Below the pieces are notes generated by a model, which was not told where the DNA came from, ran no database searches, and worked only from the letters and a program-made list of their open reading frames with translations. Made by a program: the position numbers and the translations under genes. A stretch of DNA of 36,562 bases from an uncultured Alistipes sp. (lineage in GTDB: Bacteria; Bacteroidota; Bacteroidia; Bacteroidales; Rikenellaceae), in assembly GCA_944320985.1 (NCBI GenBank), contig CALUJN010000001.1, positions 1 through 36,562 of the forward strand, written 5' to 3'. Shown in pieces: positions 15,972 through 26,288 of the stretch. Numbering within the stretch: position 1 is the stretch's first letter; the number at the start of each line of letters is the position of its first letter.

Positions 15972-17363
15972 ATGACACTTATCAAATCCATTTCGGGAAT
16001 CCGCGGAACTGTCGGAGGACCCTCGGGCGAAAACCTGACGCCGATCGACATCGTGAAATTCACGACGGCCTACACCCGCCTGATCGCACGCCGCAATCCC
16101 GGCAAACGCCTCACCATCGTCATCGGCCGCGACGCCCGGCTGTCGGGGGAACTGGTCATGGATCTGGTCGAAGGAACGCTGCTGGCGTGCGGCGCCGACG
16201 TCATCAACGTGGGCCTCTGCACCACGCCCGGCACCGAGATGGCCGTCATCACGCGCAAAGCCGACGGCGGAATCATCCTCACCGCCTCGCACAACCCCCG
16301 TCAGTGGAACGCCCTCAAGCTTCTGAACGCTCACGGAGAGTTCCTCTCCGCCGCCGAAGGACAGGAGGTTCTGGACATGGCCGAGGACGAGACGTTCGAA
16401 TACCCCGCGATCGATCAGATCGGACACGTCATCGCCCGCGAAGATTTCAACGACGAGCATATCCGCCAGGTACTGGCCCTGCCGCTCGTGGAGGTCGAGA
16501 CCGTACGCAAACGCCGCTTCAAGGTGGTCATCGACGCCGTGAACTCCGTGGGCGGCATCGTCATGCCGAAACTGTTGCGTGAACTGGGCTGCGAGGTCAT
16601 CGAGCTCAACTGCGCCCCCACGGGTGAATTCGCCCACAATCCCGAACCGCTGCCACAGCACCTCACCGAAATCTCGGAGGTCATCGTCCGCGAAAAGGCC
16701 GATCTGGGCGTGGTGGTCGACCCCGACGTCGACCGGCTGGCCTTCGTCTCGGAGGATGGATCGATGTTCGTCGAGGAGTACACGCTGGTGGCCGTCGCCG
16801 ACTACATCCTCACCGAAAATCCCGGCGGCGTGACCGTCTCGAACCTCTCCTCGTCGCGGGCCCTGCGTGACGTCACGGAGCGACACGGCGGAAAATACTA
16901 CGCTTCGGCCGTGGGTGAAGTCAACGTCACCACCAAGATGAAGGAGGTCGGAGCCGTCATCGGAGGCGAAGGAAACGGCGGAGTGATCTATCCCGAACTC
17001 CACTACGGCCGCGATGCGCTGGTCGGAACGGCACTCTTCCTGACGTGGCTCGCAAAGAAGGGAATGACCATGACCCAGCTGCGTGCAACCTATCCGGCCT
17101 ACTACGCCTCGAAGAACAAAATCGAGTTGACTCCGGCCATCGACGTGGATAAAGTGCTGCGTGAGGTAAAGGCTCGTTATGCCAATGAAAACGTGAATGA
17201 TATCGACGGTGTGAAGATCGACTTTGCGGAGAACTGGGTTCATCTGCGCAAGTCGAATACCGAACCCATCATCCGCGTCTACACCGAGGCCAAATCGATG
17301 GAGGAGGCCGATGCCCTGGCCCAACGCTTCATCTCGGAAATCAAAACGATCTGCAACCTCTGA
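15972..17363 (+). CDS. glmM: Phosphoglucosamine mutase (alpha-D-phosphohexomutase family)
   Basis: The 463-residue protein has the phosphohexomutase signatures: phosphoserine loop TASHNP (Ser106), metal loop DPDVDR, sugar-binding loop GEGNGG and the C-terminal phosphate-binding RKSNTEP. GlmM converts glucosamine-6-phosphate to glucosamine-1-phosphate for peptidoglycan and LPS precursors. The sugar loop differs from the GEQSGH of Proteobacterial GlmM, so phosphomannomutase or phosphoglucomutase activity cannot be excluded. Presence of glmS 2.8 kb downstream on the same strand supports the GlmM reading. The frame is open further upstream but homology starts at ATG 15972. Confidence 0.88.
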   Translation: MTLIKSISGIRGTVGGPSGENLTPIDIVKFTTAYTRLIARRNPGKRLTIVIGRDARLSGELVMDLVEGTLLACGADVINVGLCTTPGTEMAVITRKADGGIILTASHNPRQWNALKLLNAHGEFLSAAEGQEVLDMAEDETFEYPAIDQIGHVIAREDFNDEHIRQVLALPLVEVETVRKRRFKVVIDAVNSVGGIVMPKLLRELGCEVIELNCAPTGEFAHNPEPLPQHLTEISEVIVREKADLGVVVDPDVDRLAFVSEDGSMFVEEYTLVAVADYILTENPGGVTVSNLSSSRALRDVTERHGGKYYASAVGEVNVTTKMKEVGAVIGGEGNGGVIYPELHYGRDALVGTALFLTWLAKKGMTMTQLRATYPAYYASKNKIELTPAIDVDKVLREVKARYANENVNDIDGVKIDFAENWVHLRKSNTEPIIRVYTEAKSMEEADALAQRFISEIKTICNL

Positions 17364-17377
17364 CACACCATCCGACC

Positions 17378-17833
17378 ATGAAAAAATATCTGCTGATCCT
17401 TTCCGTCGCCGGCATGCTGATCTCCTGCTGCGGGAAGGGCCGCAAGGCCTCCCAGACCGAAGAGGCGGCCGCCACTGCGGTTACGACCGGAATCCCGGTC
17501 CCGGACGGACATACGGCCGAAACGTCTCTCGATTACCTCGGAACCTACACCGGGACGCTCCCGGGAGCCGACTGCCCGGGAATCGAAACGACAATCGTCC
17601 TCGCCCCCGACTCGACCTATACCCTGCACATGAAGTACCTCGAACGCAATGTGGTATTCGATGAAAAAGGGTCGTTCGAAGTCAAGGGCAACCTGTTGAC
17701 GCTGACCCCCTCCGACGGTGGACGCCCCGGATACTACAAGGTCGAGGAAAACCGGCTGCGGCATCTCGACGGCGACCAACAGCCGATTACGGGCGATTTA
17801 GCCGACCATTATCTACTACAGAAAAAATCATGA
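17378..17833 (+). CDS. NlpE-like outer-membrane lipoprotein
   Basis: The 151-residue protein has a lipoprotein signal with lipobox LISC (Cys17), followed by a low-complexity linker and an NlpE N-terminal-type barrel domain: YTGTLPGADCPGI, then TTIVLAPDSTYTL and FEVKGNLLTL. In E. coli NlpE the LPCADC motif has a CxxC pair used in surface and redox sensing; here the first cysteine is glycine. The family is linked to copper tolerance and envelope-stress signalling, which cannot be assumed here. It lies 14 bp after glmM and 6 bp before the dipeptidase. Confidence 0.82.
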   Translation: MKKYLLILSVAGMLISCCGKGRKASQTEEAAATAVTTGIPVPDGHTAETSLDYLGTYTGTLPGADCPGIETTIVLAPDSTYTLHMKYLERNVVFDEKGSFEVKGNLLTLTPSDGGRPGYYKVEENRLRHLDGDQQPITGDLADHYLLQKKS

Positions 17834-17839
17834 CGGAAA

Positions 17840-19207
17840 ATGGATAAGGTAAAGGATTATATAAGCACAAACAAAGAGCGTTTTATCAACGAGTTGTTCG
17901 ATCTGCTGCGCATTCCGTCGATCAGTGCGCAGTCCGAACACAAGCCCGACATGCAACGTTGCGCCGAGTTCCTGGCAGCAGCGCTGGTCAAGGCCGGAGC
18001 CGACCGTGCCGAGGTGATGCCCACGGCCGGAAATCCCGTCGTCTATGCCGAAAAGATCATCAGCCCGAAGGCCAAAACCGTGCTGGTATACGGCCATTAT
18101 GACGTGATGCCCGTGGACCCGCGCGAGGAGTGGCGAACCGATCCCTTCGAGCCCGTCATTCGCGACGGCAGAATCTGGTGCCGCGGCGCCGACGACGACA
18201 AGGGTCAGTTGTGGATGCATGCCAAAGCCTTCGAGGCGATGTGTGCAACCGATTCGCTCCCCTGCAACGTCAAGTTCATGCTCGAGGGCGAGGAGGAGAT
18301 CGGTTCGGCCAGTCTCTACGACTTCTGCCGTGAGCACAAAAAGCTCCTCAAAGCCGACATCATCCTCGTCTCGGACACCTCGATGCTCTCGATGCAGACC
18401 CCGTCGATCACCTGCGGGCTGCGCGGCCTGGCCTACATGGAGGTCGAGGTCACGGGGCCGAACAAGGATCTGCATTCCGGGCTGTTCGGAGGTGCGGTGG
18501 CCAATCCGGCCAACGTGCTGACACGGCTCGTTGCCAGTCTGATCGACGAGAACGGACGTGTTACGATCCCGGGCTTCTACGACGACGTACGCGAACTGAC
18601 CCCGGCCGAGCGCAAGGCTTTCAACCGCGCACCGTTCAACCTGACGGACTACAAAAAGTCCCTCGAAATCGGAGATGTCGAGGGCGAGGCGGGCTACACG
18701 ACGCTCGAACGCACCGGGGTCCGTCCGTCGCTCGATGTCAACGGTATTTGGGGCGGTTATATCGGCGAAGGAACCAAGACCGTCATTCCGTCGAAGGCCT
18801 CGGCCAAAATCTCCATGCGGCTGGTGCCGAATCAGGACTACCGCAAGATCTCGAAACTCTTCGAACGCCATTTCCGGAAGATCGCTCCCAAGAGCGTGAA
18901 GGTCGTCGTGAAGGCGCTCCACGGAGGCATGCCCTACGTCGCACCGACCGACATGCCCGCCTACAAGGCCGCCGAGAAGGCCATCGTGGAGACCTTCGGC
19001 AAGAAGCCCCTGCCCTTCTATTCGGGCGGTTCGATCCCGATCATCAGCGGTTTCGAGTCGATTCTGGGGACCAAGTCCCTGCTGATCGGCTTCGGACTCG
19101 CCGAGGACGCCATCCATTCGCCCAACGAGAGTTTCGGACTCGAACAGTTCGAACGCGGCGTGGAGACCATTCCGTGGTTCTACAAGTATTTCGCCGAGAG
19201 TCGTTAA
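17840..19207 (+). CDS. M20-family dipeptidase (metallopeptidase)
   Basis: The 455-residue protein resembles M20 carnosinase/CNDP-like dipeptidases. Zinc-site motifs are VYGHYDVMP (His86, Asp88), RGADDDKG (bridging Asp near 119), EGEEEIGS (catalytic and ligand glutamates near 151-152) and the late histidine in AIHSPNE. The lid dimerisation domain lies between, with the LHSGLFGG loop. It probably hydrolyses dipeptides in the cytoplasm; there is no signal peptide. It is six bases after the NlpE-like gene and 20 bp before the phosphatase gene, so likely cotranscribed from the glmM promoter. Confidence 0.92.
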   Translation: MDKVKDYISTNKERFINELFDLLRIPSISAQSEHKPDMQRCAEFLAAALVKAGADRAEVMPTAGNPVVYAEKIISPKAKTVLVYGHYDVMPVDPREEWRTDPFEPVIRDGRIWCRGADDDKGQLWMHAKAFEAMCATDSLPCNVKFMLEGEEEIGSASLYDFCREHKKLLKADIILVSDTSMLSMQTPSITCGLRGLAYMEVEVTGPNKDLHSGLFGGAVANPANVLTRLVASLIDENGRVTIPGFYDDVRELTPAERKAFNRAPFNLTDYKKSLEIGDVEGEAGYTTLERTGVRPSLDVNGIWGGYIGEGTKTVIPSKASAKISMRLVPNQDYRKISKLFERHFRKIAPKSVKVVVKALHGGMPYVAPTDMPAYKAAEKAIVETFGKKPLPFYSGGSIPIISGFESILGTKSLLIGFGLAEDAIHSPNESFGLEQFERGVETIPWFYKYFAESR

Positions 19208-19227
19208 ACCCGAAAAACGGCTGAACG

Positions 19228-20010
19228 ATGTACGATACCTATCTGGAGGCGGCCATCGGGATGGCCCGCGAGGCCGGAGCCATACAACTCGCCGCATTCC
19301 GCAGCGGGGACCTCGGCGTCGAGACCAAATCGAACCTTTATGATGTCGTCACGCGCGTCGACAAGGAGTGTGAGGCGTTGATCGCCCGATGCATCGCGGA
19401 GCGTTTCCCCGAGCATGCCCTGTTGGGCGAGGAGGGCGGCCAGCGCGGTGCGGCCGCAAGCGAATGGCTGTGGGTGGTCGATCCGCTGGACGGCACGACC
19501 AACTACAGTCAGGGGCTGCCCGTCTTTACGGTATCGATCGCCCTGCAGCACCGCGGAGAAACGGTCGTCGGGGTGGTATATGCCCCCTGGCTCGACGAGC
19601 TCTACACGGCGGCAAGGGGTGGCGGAGCGTGGCTCGCGGAGCGCGGGAAAGAGCCCCGACCGATCCGCACGGCCGGGAAAGCGGAGATCCGTACGGCGGT
19701 ACTCGCCACGGGATTCCCCTACGACAAGGATGTCAATGCGGACAACAACCTCGACAATGTGGAACGGATTCTGCCCCACATCCGCGGATTGCGCCGCATG
19801 GGTTCGGCGGCCTACGATCTGTGCTGCGTGGCCGCCGGATGGATCGACGCCTATTGGGAACTGGCGCTCCATGAGTGGGACGTCTGTGCCGGAACGTTGA
19901 TCGTCGAGGAGGCCGGAGGCGTGGTCGAACCGTTACGCACGGACCGCGGGGTCTCGGTCCTCGCGGGAAACAGTTCGCTGGTCGGGGCCTTGCATTCGTA
20001 TATCCGGTAG
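19228..20010 (+). CDS. Inositol-monophosphatase family phosphatase
   Basis: The 260-residue protein shows the lithium-sensitive phosphatase motifs: GEEGG (Glu68, Glu69), DPLDGTTN (Asp85, Asp88) and EWDVCAGTLIVEEAGG near the C-terminus. These bind three metal ions and hydrolyse sugar or inositol monophosphates; some members act on 3'-phosphoadenosine-5'-phosphate (CysQ) or fructose-1,6-bisphosphate. I cannot choose among these from motifs alone. It is the last gene of the glmM run, closed by a terminator at 20057. Confidence 0.9.
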   Translation: MYDTYLEAAIGMAREAGAIQLAAFRSGDLGVETKSNLYDVVTRVDKECEALIARCIAERFPEHALLGEEGGQRGAAASEWLWVVDPLDGTTNYSQGLPVFTVSIALQHRGETVVGVVYAPWLDELYTAARGGGAWLAERGKEPRPIRTAGKAEIRTAVLATGFPYDKDVNADNNLDNVERILPHIRGLRRMGSAAYDLCCVAAGWIDAYWELALHEWDVCAGTLIVEEAGGVVEPLRTDRGVSVLAGNSSLVGALHSYIR

Positions 20011-20056
20011 CGGATTCGGCAAACGGTTGAAGAAGACCGGATTACCGGAAAAGGAC

Positions 20057-20083
20057 AAAGGGCGGGAGTTTTTCCCGCCCTTT
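20057..20083 (+). terminator. Terminator after the inositol-monophosphatase gene
   Basis: AAAGGGCGGGA and TCCCGCCCTTT pair perfectly over 11 bp around a short T-rich loop; the T-rich sequence after it is modest. Confidence 0.75.
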
Positions 20084-20111
20084 CCGGTATTTATTTATTA
20101 AATTTTTTTCT

Positions 20112-20119
20112 TATCTTGG
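20112..20119 (+). promoter_or_regulatory. Candidate -7 element for glmS
   Basis: TATCTTGG differs from TAnnTTTG at one position and ends 20 bp before the glmS ATG. I see no clear -33 element and no glmS ribozyme-like leader. Confidence 0.4.
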
Positions 20120-20139
20120 CTCCATAAATCTTCGAAAAA

Positions 20140-21984
<1,845 letters not shown>

Positions 21985-21999
21985 CTCCATCGGGAAGGG

Positions 22000-22135
22000 A
22001 GAAGGCAGCAAGAGGCAACGAGGGGCTGCAAGAGAGCAAGGACTAAGTGGGCTCAAGGACAGCAAGGAAGCAGCAAGGAAACAACGAAGGGCCGCAAAGG
22101 GCCGCACAAAAGGCTGCAAGAAGCTGCAAACCGCT
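22000..22135 (+). repeat. Purine-rich imperfect short tandem repeats
   Basis: The spacer after glmS is strongly purine-rich on the plus strand and made of imperfect 10-12-bp units around AGCAAGGAA, GGCTGCAAG and GGGCCGCAA. Examples are GCAGCAAGGAA near 22069 and GGCTGCAAG near 22025 and 22112. No gene with a credible start or homology is visible here. Confidence 0.5.
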
Positions 22136-22161
22136 CCACGCCCTGGTTTGGCACACAAAAG

Positions 22162-22193
22162 AGAGGCCGACCCCGCTAACGGGATCGGCCTCT
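22162..22193. terminator. Bidirectional terminator between glmS and the DUF2461 gene
   Basis: AGAGGCCGACCCC and GGGATCGGCCTCT pair with one mismatch around a GCTAAC loop. On the minus strand the hairpin is followed by a TTTT run, and on the plus strand by a weaker T-rich sequence. Confidence 0.8.
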
Positions 22194-22215
22194 GTCGTTT
22201 CACAACGCGAAGCGG

Positions 22216-22896
22216 CTACATCTCCTCCCAGGCGTAGCGGATCGCGCGGTTCAGCTGGTCGATGAAGGGTTTCGTGCGGCGGAACTCCTCCACGAGCCGG
22301 TCCGTCAGGTTGCCGGAGAGCACCCACTCCTCCGAAACCGTCTTCGTCATGCAGTAGTCCTTCAACTTGAGCAGATCGGCAAACTCGGAGTCCGAGGGAA
22401 AACCCGTCGGAACCCGTTTCAGACTGTTCGACGTGTCGAGTCGGAAACCTCGGGCTCCATGGATCGACTGCCGCATCTCCGACCCGTGGTCCAGCACCTC
22501 CTCACGGATCGAACGCAGCAGCGTCGGCTCGATGCAGACGGCTCCGGCCGCCAGCAGGTGGTTGCCCAACAGTCCGTCGTCGCACGTCGGCTCCAGGTGG
22601 AAATAGTAGCCCGCATACCCCGACTTTTTCCCCTTCGGCGCGATGAAGGCTCCGATCCAACTCTTATAGGGACGTTTGTCTGCCGAAAAACGCGTATCCC
22701 GGGCAATGCGATAGGTGCAATCCTGCGGACGCAGGCCCCGCACCGTCGCATCGAACGTCGCAATCCCTTCGATCAACTCCGCCGTGAAAGCGGCCCACAG
22801 CCCCTTCACGTGCGTCCATTCCGAACGGTGGGCGTCGAACCAATCCCGGTCGTTGTTGTCGTGCAGGCGCCGCAGAAAATCCAGGATCTCCTCCAT
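22216..22896 (-). CDS. DUF2461-family protein
   Basis: The 226-residue protein matches the DUF2461 (TIGR02453) family through NNDRDWFDAHR near the start, the signature DTRFSADKRPYKSWIGAF, and GYYFHLEP. No biochemical activity is established for this family. It begins three bases after the glyA stop, so it is likely translated with glyA, and it ends at the shared terminator at 22162-22193. There is no signal peptide; a cytoplasmic role is likely. Confidence 0.9.
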   Translation of the reverse strand: MEEILDFLRRLHDNNDRDWFDAHRSEWTHVKGLWAAFTAELIEGIATFDATVRGLRPQDCTYRIARDTRFSADKRPYKSWIGAFIAPKGKKSGYAGYYFHLEPTCDDGLLGNHLLAAGAVCIEPTLLRSIREEVLDHGSEMRQSIHGARGFRLDTSNSLKRVPTGFPSDSEFADLLKLKDYCMTKTVSEEWVLSGNLTDRLVEEFRRTKPFIDQLNRAIRYAWEEM

Positions 22897-22899
22897 TCC

Positions 22900-24180
22900 C
22901 TACCAGGCAAAGAGCGGGTAGCCGGCCATCAGCGCATTCACATCCTTGCGCACGGCGGCGATATTCTCTTCGTTCTCCGGATCGTTCAGAACCCGGTCGA
23001 TCAGTCCCACGATGTAGTCCATCTGCTCCTCCTTCAGACCGCGCGTCGTAATGGCCGGCGTACCGAAGCGAAGTCCCGACGTCTGGAACGGCGAACGCGA
23101 GTCGAACGGAACCATGTTCTTGTTCGTCGTGATGTCGGCAGCCACGAGGCACTTCTCGGCCAGTTTGCCCGTCAGTTCGGGGAACTTCGTCCGAAGGTCA
23201 ACCAGCATCAGGTGGTTGTCCGTACCCCCCGAGACGATCTTATACCCCCGTTTGGTGAAGGCAGCGGCCATGGCGGCAGCATTCTTCTGCACCTGACGCT
23301 GGTACTCCTTGTATTCGGGCTGCAGCGCCTCGCCGAAGGCCACGGCCTTGGCGGCGATCACGTGCTCGAGCGGTCCGCCCTGGATTCCCGGGAAGACGGC
23401 CGAGTTGAGGATCTGCGACATCATCTTCACCGCCCCCTTCGGCGTCGTCTGACCCCACGGATTCTCGAAGTCCTTGCCCATGAGGATAATACCGCCACGC
23501 GGTCCGCGCAGCGTCTTGTGGGTCGTCGAGGTGACGATATGTGCGTATTTTACCGGGTTTCCCAACAGTCCGGCGGCAATCAGTCCCGCCGTATGGGCCA
23601 TATCCACCAGAAGCAGGGCCCCGACCTTGTCGGCAATCTCCCGCATGCGCTTATAGTCCCACTCCCGCGAGTAGGCCGAAGCTCCGCCCACGATCAGTTT
23701 CGGCCGGCACTCCAGCGCCTTGCGCTCCATGGCGTCGTAGTCGATCCTACCAGTCGCCTCGTCCAGCTGGTAGCCGACGGCCTTGAAGTATTTGCCCGAC
23801 ATGTTCACCGGCGAACCGTGCGAAAGGTGTCCTCCGTGGGCCAGGTCAAGACCCATGAAGGTGTCGCCCGGCTGCAGGCAGGCAAAGAATACGGCCATGT
23901 TGGCCTGAGCCCCCGAGTGCGGCTGCACGTTCGCCCACTCCGCACCGTAGAGCTCGCACACACGCTCGATGGCCAGCCGCTCCACCTTGTCCACCACCTC
24001 GCAACCGCCGTAGTAACGCGCCGCGGGATAACCTTCGGCATACTTGTTCGTGAGCACCGAGCCCATGGCCTCCATCACCTCCTCGCTGACGAAGTTCTCC
24101 GAGGCGATCAGTTCGATACCGTGCATCTGACGGCTCCGCTCCTCGGCAATCAATTCGAAAATCCGGGAATCTCTTTTCAT
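22900..24180 (-). CDS. glyA: Serine hydroxymethyltransferase
   Basis: The 426-residue enzyme shows [34 protein letters not shown] and the PLP-lysine motif [14 protein letters not shown] (Lys222). It converts serine and tetrahydrofolate to glycine and methylenetetrahydrofolate. Although the frame is open upstream, homology starts at [10 protein letters not shown], so ATG 24180 is used. It lies 14 bp after the secreted-protein gene and 3 bp before the DUF2461 gene, in the middle of a three-gene run. Confidence 0.97.
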   Translation of the reverse strand: MKRDSRIFELIAEERSRQMHGIELIASENFVSEEVMEAMGSVLTNKYAEGYPAARYYGGCEVVDKVERLAIERVCELYGAEWANVQPHSGAQANMAVFFACLQPGDTFMGLDLAHGGHLSHGSPVNMSGKYFKAVGYQLDEATGRIDYDAMERKALECRPKLIVGGASAYSREWDYKRMREIADKVGALLLVDMAHTAGLIAAGLLGNPVKYAHIVTSTTHKTLRGPRGGIILMGKDFENPWGQTTPKGAVKMMSQILNSAVFPGIQGGPLEHVIAAKAVAFGEALQPEYKEYQRQVQKNAAAMAAAFTKRGYKIVSGGTDNHLMLVDLRTKFPELTGKLAEKCLVAADITTNKNMVPFDSRSPFQTSGLRFGTPAITTRGLKEEQMDYIVGLIDRVLNDPENEENIAAVRKDVNALMAGYPLFAW

Positions 24181-24194
24181 CTTTTTTATCTGGG

Positions 24195-24839
24195 TTATTG
24201 AATGATTTCTTTCAGTTCGGTGACGCTGACGACCTTCCCGATGACGGGGATCTCCTGCCGGACCAGGCCGAGGCCCGGGACCAGCCACTGCGTCATGAGG
24301 CTCTCCATCGTCGTTTCTCCCGTTGTGGTCGTCGTCCGAAATTCGATACGCGTCGCCTCGAATCGCCCCGCCGGAGTCTTGATCCGTTCGCGGCCGACCA
24401 CCCGCACGCTGTCCGAAAAGACGGAGACCGTCATCCGCTCATCCTGCCTCCGGCCCGAAAGCGAAAAACCGAAACCCGGGAACACATCACCGGGATTCAT
24501 GACGGCAGGCAGCATCTGATTGCGCGAAACGACCTCGACATCCTCCACCTGCATCGTGCGGAGCAATTCGTACATCTGCTCCGGCGCCTCGACATACAGG
24601 ACCGTCGAATCGGGATAAACACGCCAATGTTCGACCACAGGCTGCCCCTTTCTGGTATAAGACAAGCGGACCGCACCGTTGTCGTCCGTCGAAACCTCCT
24701 TGTCCAGCGTGGCCGTCACCGTGCCGCCGATCGACTCCTCATAGATCAGATGCGTGCCGGCAGTCGTGCAAATCCACGGCTCGGAGGCCATCGCAACAGC
24801 AACAGGAAACAGCAGAATCAGGAAAAGGGTGCGCTTCAT
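24195..24839 (-). CDS. Secreted protein resembling DUF3108/TapB-like family
   Basis: The 214-residue protein has a signal peptide ([19 protein letters not shown]). The mature part is mostly beta-strand: an early [11 protein letters not shown], a middle [11 protein letters not shown], a [13 protein letters not shown] segment, and an ending [12 protein letters not shown]. That spacing, in particular the 'TPAGxFxAxxI' and 'PGLGLVRxE' strands, resembles DUF3108-like periplasmic proteins, but I am not certain of the family. It starts the run that continues into glyA. A TATCTTTA element 24-31 bp upstream could be its -7 box. Confidence 0.65.
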   Translation of the reverse strand: MKRTLFLILLFPVAVAMASEPWICTTAGTHLIYEESIGGTVTATLDKEVSTDDNGAVRLSYTRKGQPVVEHWRVYPDSTVLYVEAPEQMYELLRTMQVEDVEVVSRNQMLPAVMNPGDVFPGFGFSLSGRRQDERMTVSVFSDSVRVVGRERIKTPAGRFEATRIEFRTTTTTGETTMESLMTQWLVPGLGLVRQEIPVIGKVVSVTELKEIIQ

Positions 24840-24863
24840 CGTGCAGGCATGCTTTACAGCGGG

Positions 24864-24871
24864 TAAAGATA
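24864..24871 (-). promoter_or_regulatory. Candidate -7 element for the secreted-protein/glyA run
   Basis: Minus-strand TATCTTTA lies 25 bp before the ATG at 24839. It sits in the same local sequence (ATAAATATCG then pyrimidine, TATCTTTAC) as the element before dnaE. Confidence 0.4.
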
Positions 24872-24950
24872 ACGATATTTATTCAAATTTCTATTTATCC
24901 CTTGCTTTTTCTATTCGGAACCTGCGGTATGCACATTAAAATATTTTCAC

Positions 24951-24958
24951 TATCTTTG
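24951..24958 (+). promoter_or_regulatory. -7 element for fabG
   Basis: TATCTTTG is an exact match to TAnnTTTG. The fabG ATG is 44 bp downstream. The region 20 bp upstream is AT-rich without a clean TTTG. Confidence 0.55.
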
Positions 24959-25001
24959 TCCCCGCCTAACCGGTTGATAGTACCTTTAAAAAAATATTGT
25001 T

Positions 25002-25748
25002 ATGAAATTGCTCGAAGGAAAAGTGGCCGTTGTTACCGGCGCCGCACGCGGCATCGGAAAGGCCATCGCTCTGAAATTCGCCGCAGAAGGGGCCGATGTC
25101 GCCTTCACCGATCTGGTGATCGACGAGAACGGAAAGGCCACCGAAGCCGAAATCGCCGCCCTCGGCGTCAAAGCTAAAGGCTATGCCTCCAATGCCGCGA
25201 ACTTCGAAGAGACCCATCAGGTCATCGACCAGATCATGAAGGATTTCGGTCACATCGACATCCTGGTCAACAACGCCGGTATCACCAAGGACGGACTGAT
25301 GATGCGCATGTCCGAGGCTCAGTGGGATGCCGTACTGACCGTAAACCTCAAGTCCGCATTCAACTTCATCCATGCCGTCACGCCGATCATGGCCCGTCAG
25401 AAGGGCGGATCGATCATCAACATGTCGTCCGTCGTGGGCGTCAGCGGCAACGCCGGACAGTGCAACTACTCCGCCTCGAAGGCCGGTATGATCGGGCTGG
25501 CCAAGTCGATCGCCAAGGAGATGGGACCCCGTGGAATCCGTGCCAACTGCATCGCCCCGGGATTCATCATCACCGACATGACCGACAAACTCCCCGATTC
25601 GGTCAAGGAGGAGTGGTACAAGCAGATTCCGTTGCGCCGTGGCGGTACGCCCGAGGATGTCGCCAAGGTGGCTCTGTTCCTCGCATCGGATCTCTCGTCG
25701 TATGTCAGCGGACAGGTGATCCACTGCTGCGGTGCCATGAACTGCTAA
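25002..25748 (+). CDS. fabG: 3-oxoacyl-[acyl-carrier-protein] reductase
   Basis: The 248-residue short-chain dehydrogenase has the nucleotide loop TGAARGIG (12-19), the NNAG motif, and the catalytic Ser143, Tyr156 and Lys160 (YSASK). Length, the GNAGQCNYSASKAG segment and the ending SDLSSYVSGQVIH are those of FabG, which reduces 3-oxoacyl-ACP with NADPH in fatty-acid elongation. It stands alone here, not beside acpP or fabF, so another short-chain dehydrogenase function is possible but less likely. Confidence 0.92.
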   Translation: MKLLEGKVAVVTGAARGIGKAIALKFAAEGADVAFTDLVIDENGKATEAEIAALGVKAKGYASNAANFEETHQVIDQIMKDFGHIDILVNNAGITKDGLMMRMSEAQWDAVLTVNLKSAFNFIHAVTPIMARQKGGSIINMSSVVGVSGNAGQCNYSASKAGMIGLAKSIAKEMGPRGIRANCIAPGFIITDMTDKLPDSVKEEWYKQIPLRRGGTPEDVAKVALFLASDLSSYVSGQVIHCCGAMNC

Positions 25749-25786
25749 GAACACCCTCCCGTTTGTGGGGAGAGCGATTTTACACG

Positions 25787-25819
25787 GAGCGTTTCCCGAC
25801 CGGGAGACGCTCCTTTTTC
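25787..25819 (+). terminator. Rho-independent terminator of fabG
   Basis: GGAGCGTTTCCC and GGGAGACGCTCC pair with one mismatch over 12 bp around GACC, followed by five T. Confidence 0.88.
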
Positions 25820-26231
25820 GTTCAAGGCTGGGAGGAGAGGGAGGGGGGGGGAAAGGGATTCACGGGTAGGCGGTTTACCGGGCGGACAGGTGCAGATCGG
25901 GAGTCGAGGAGGCCGCGGATCGGGAGTCGGAGAGGGCGCGGATCGGAAGTCGAGGAGGACGCGGATCGGGTGTCGGAGAGGACGCAGCTCTCGAGCATGG
26001 GCGGAACAGTTCTCGGGCAGAAGCGGCAAGATACACGGAGCGGGCCACAGAATGGAGCCATTTTCGGAGCAGAACGGGGCAGCACGTGAATCGAAGAGGC
26101 CGCGACTTTCAACTGGAACAAAAGCAATTTTCGGGACAGAACGAAGAAGCCAGAAGAGATAAAGAGGACATTTTTCCCCATTTATAGTCGTATTCGTCTC
26201 TCCTTTAGGCGCTCTTGTCACTTTTTTCCAT
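25820..26231. other. Gene-free purine-rich intergenic region
   Basis: About 410 bp between the fabG terminator and the next promoter carry no gene I can support. The plus strand is purine-rich, with an 8-G run at 25844-25851 and the 23-bp tandem repeat at 25895-25986. After that come three looser copies of a TTCTCGGGCAGAA / TTTTCGGAGCAGAAC / TTTTCGGGACAGAAC motif near 26009, 26060 and 26127. Several frames are open on both strands but translate to Arg-, Ser- and Pro-rich low-complexity sequence without homology. Confidence 0.6.
25895..25986 (+). repeat. Four tandem 23-bp repeats with alternating unit types
   Basis: Four contiguous 23-bp units start with GATCGG at 25895, 25918, 25941 and 25964. 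Units 1 and 3 share GTCGAGGAGG in the middle, while units 2 and 4 share GTCGGAGAGG, so the array also reads as two copies of a 46-bp unit. Confidence 0.9.
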
Positions 26232-26239
26232 TATATTTG
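26232..26239 (+). promoter_or_regulatory. -7 element for the PorV/PorQ-like gene
   Basis: TATATTTG matches TAnnTTTG exactly, 49 bp before the ATG. A TTG at 26215 is closer than the usual spacing. Confidence 0.5.
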
Positions 26240-26288
26240 CATAATAAGGGTTGGCCGCAATATGGTCTGTCCTGTTATTTGTCCCGGT

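Noticed and set aside
20084-20139. glmS ribozyme in the glmS leader
   Set aside because: The leader is only about 50 nt and AT-rich, and lacks the long structured sequence such a ribozyme needs.
25895-25986. CRISPR array
   Set aside because: The 23-bp units are contiguous with no spacers between them and no cas gene is nearby.
25745-26221. Protein genes in the purine-rich region (frames on both strands, 90-158 codons)
   Set aside because: The products are Arg-, Ser- or Pro-rich low-complexity sequence, with no promoter or family match. The 23-bp repeat shifts frame from unit to unit.
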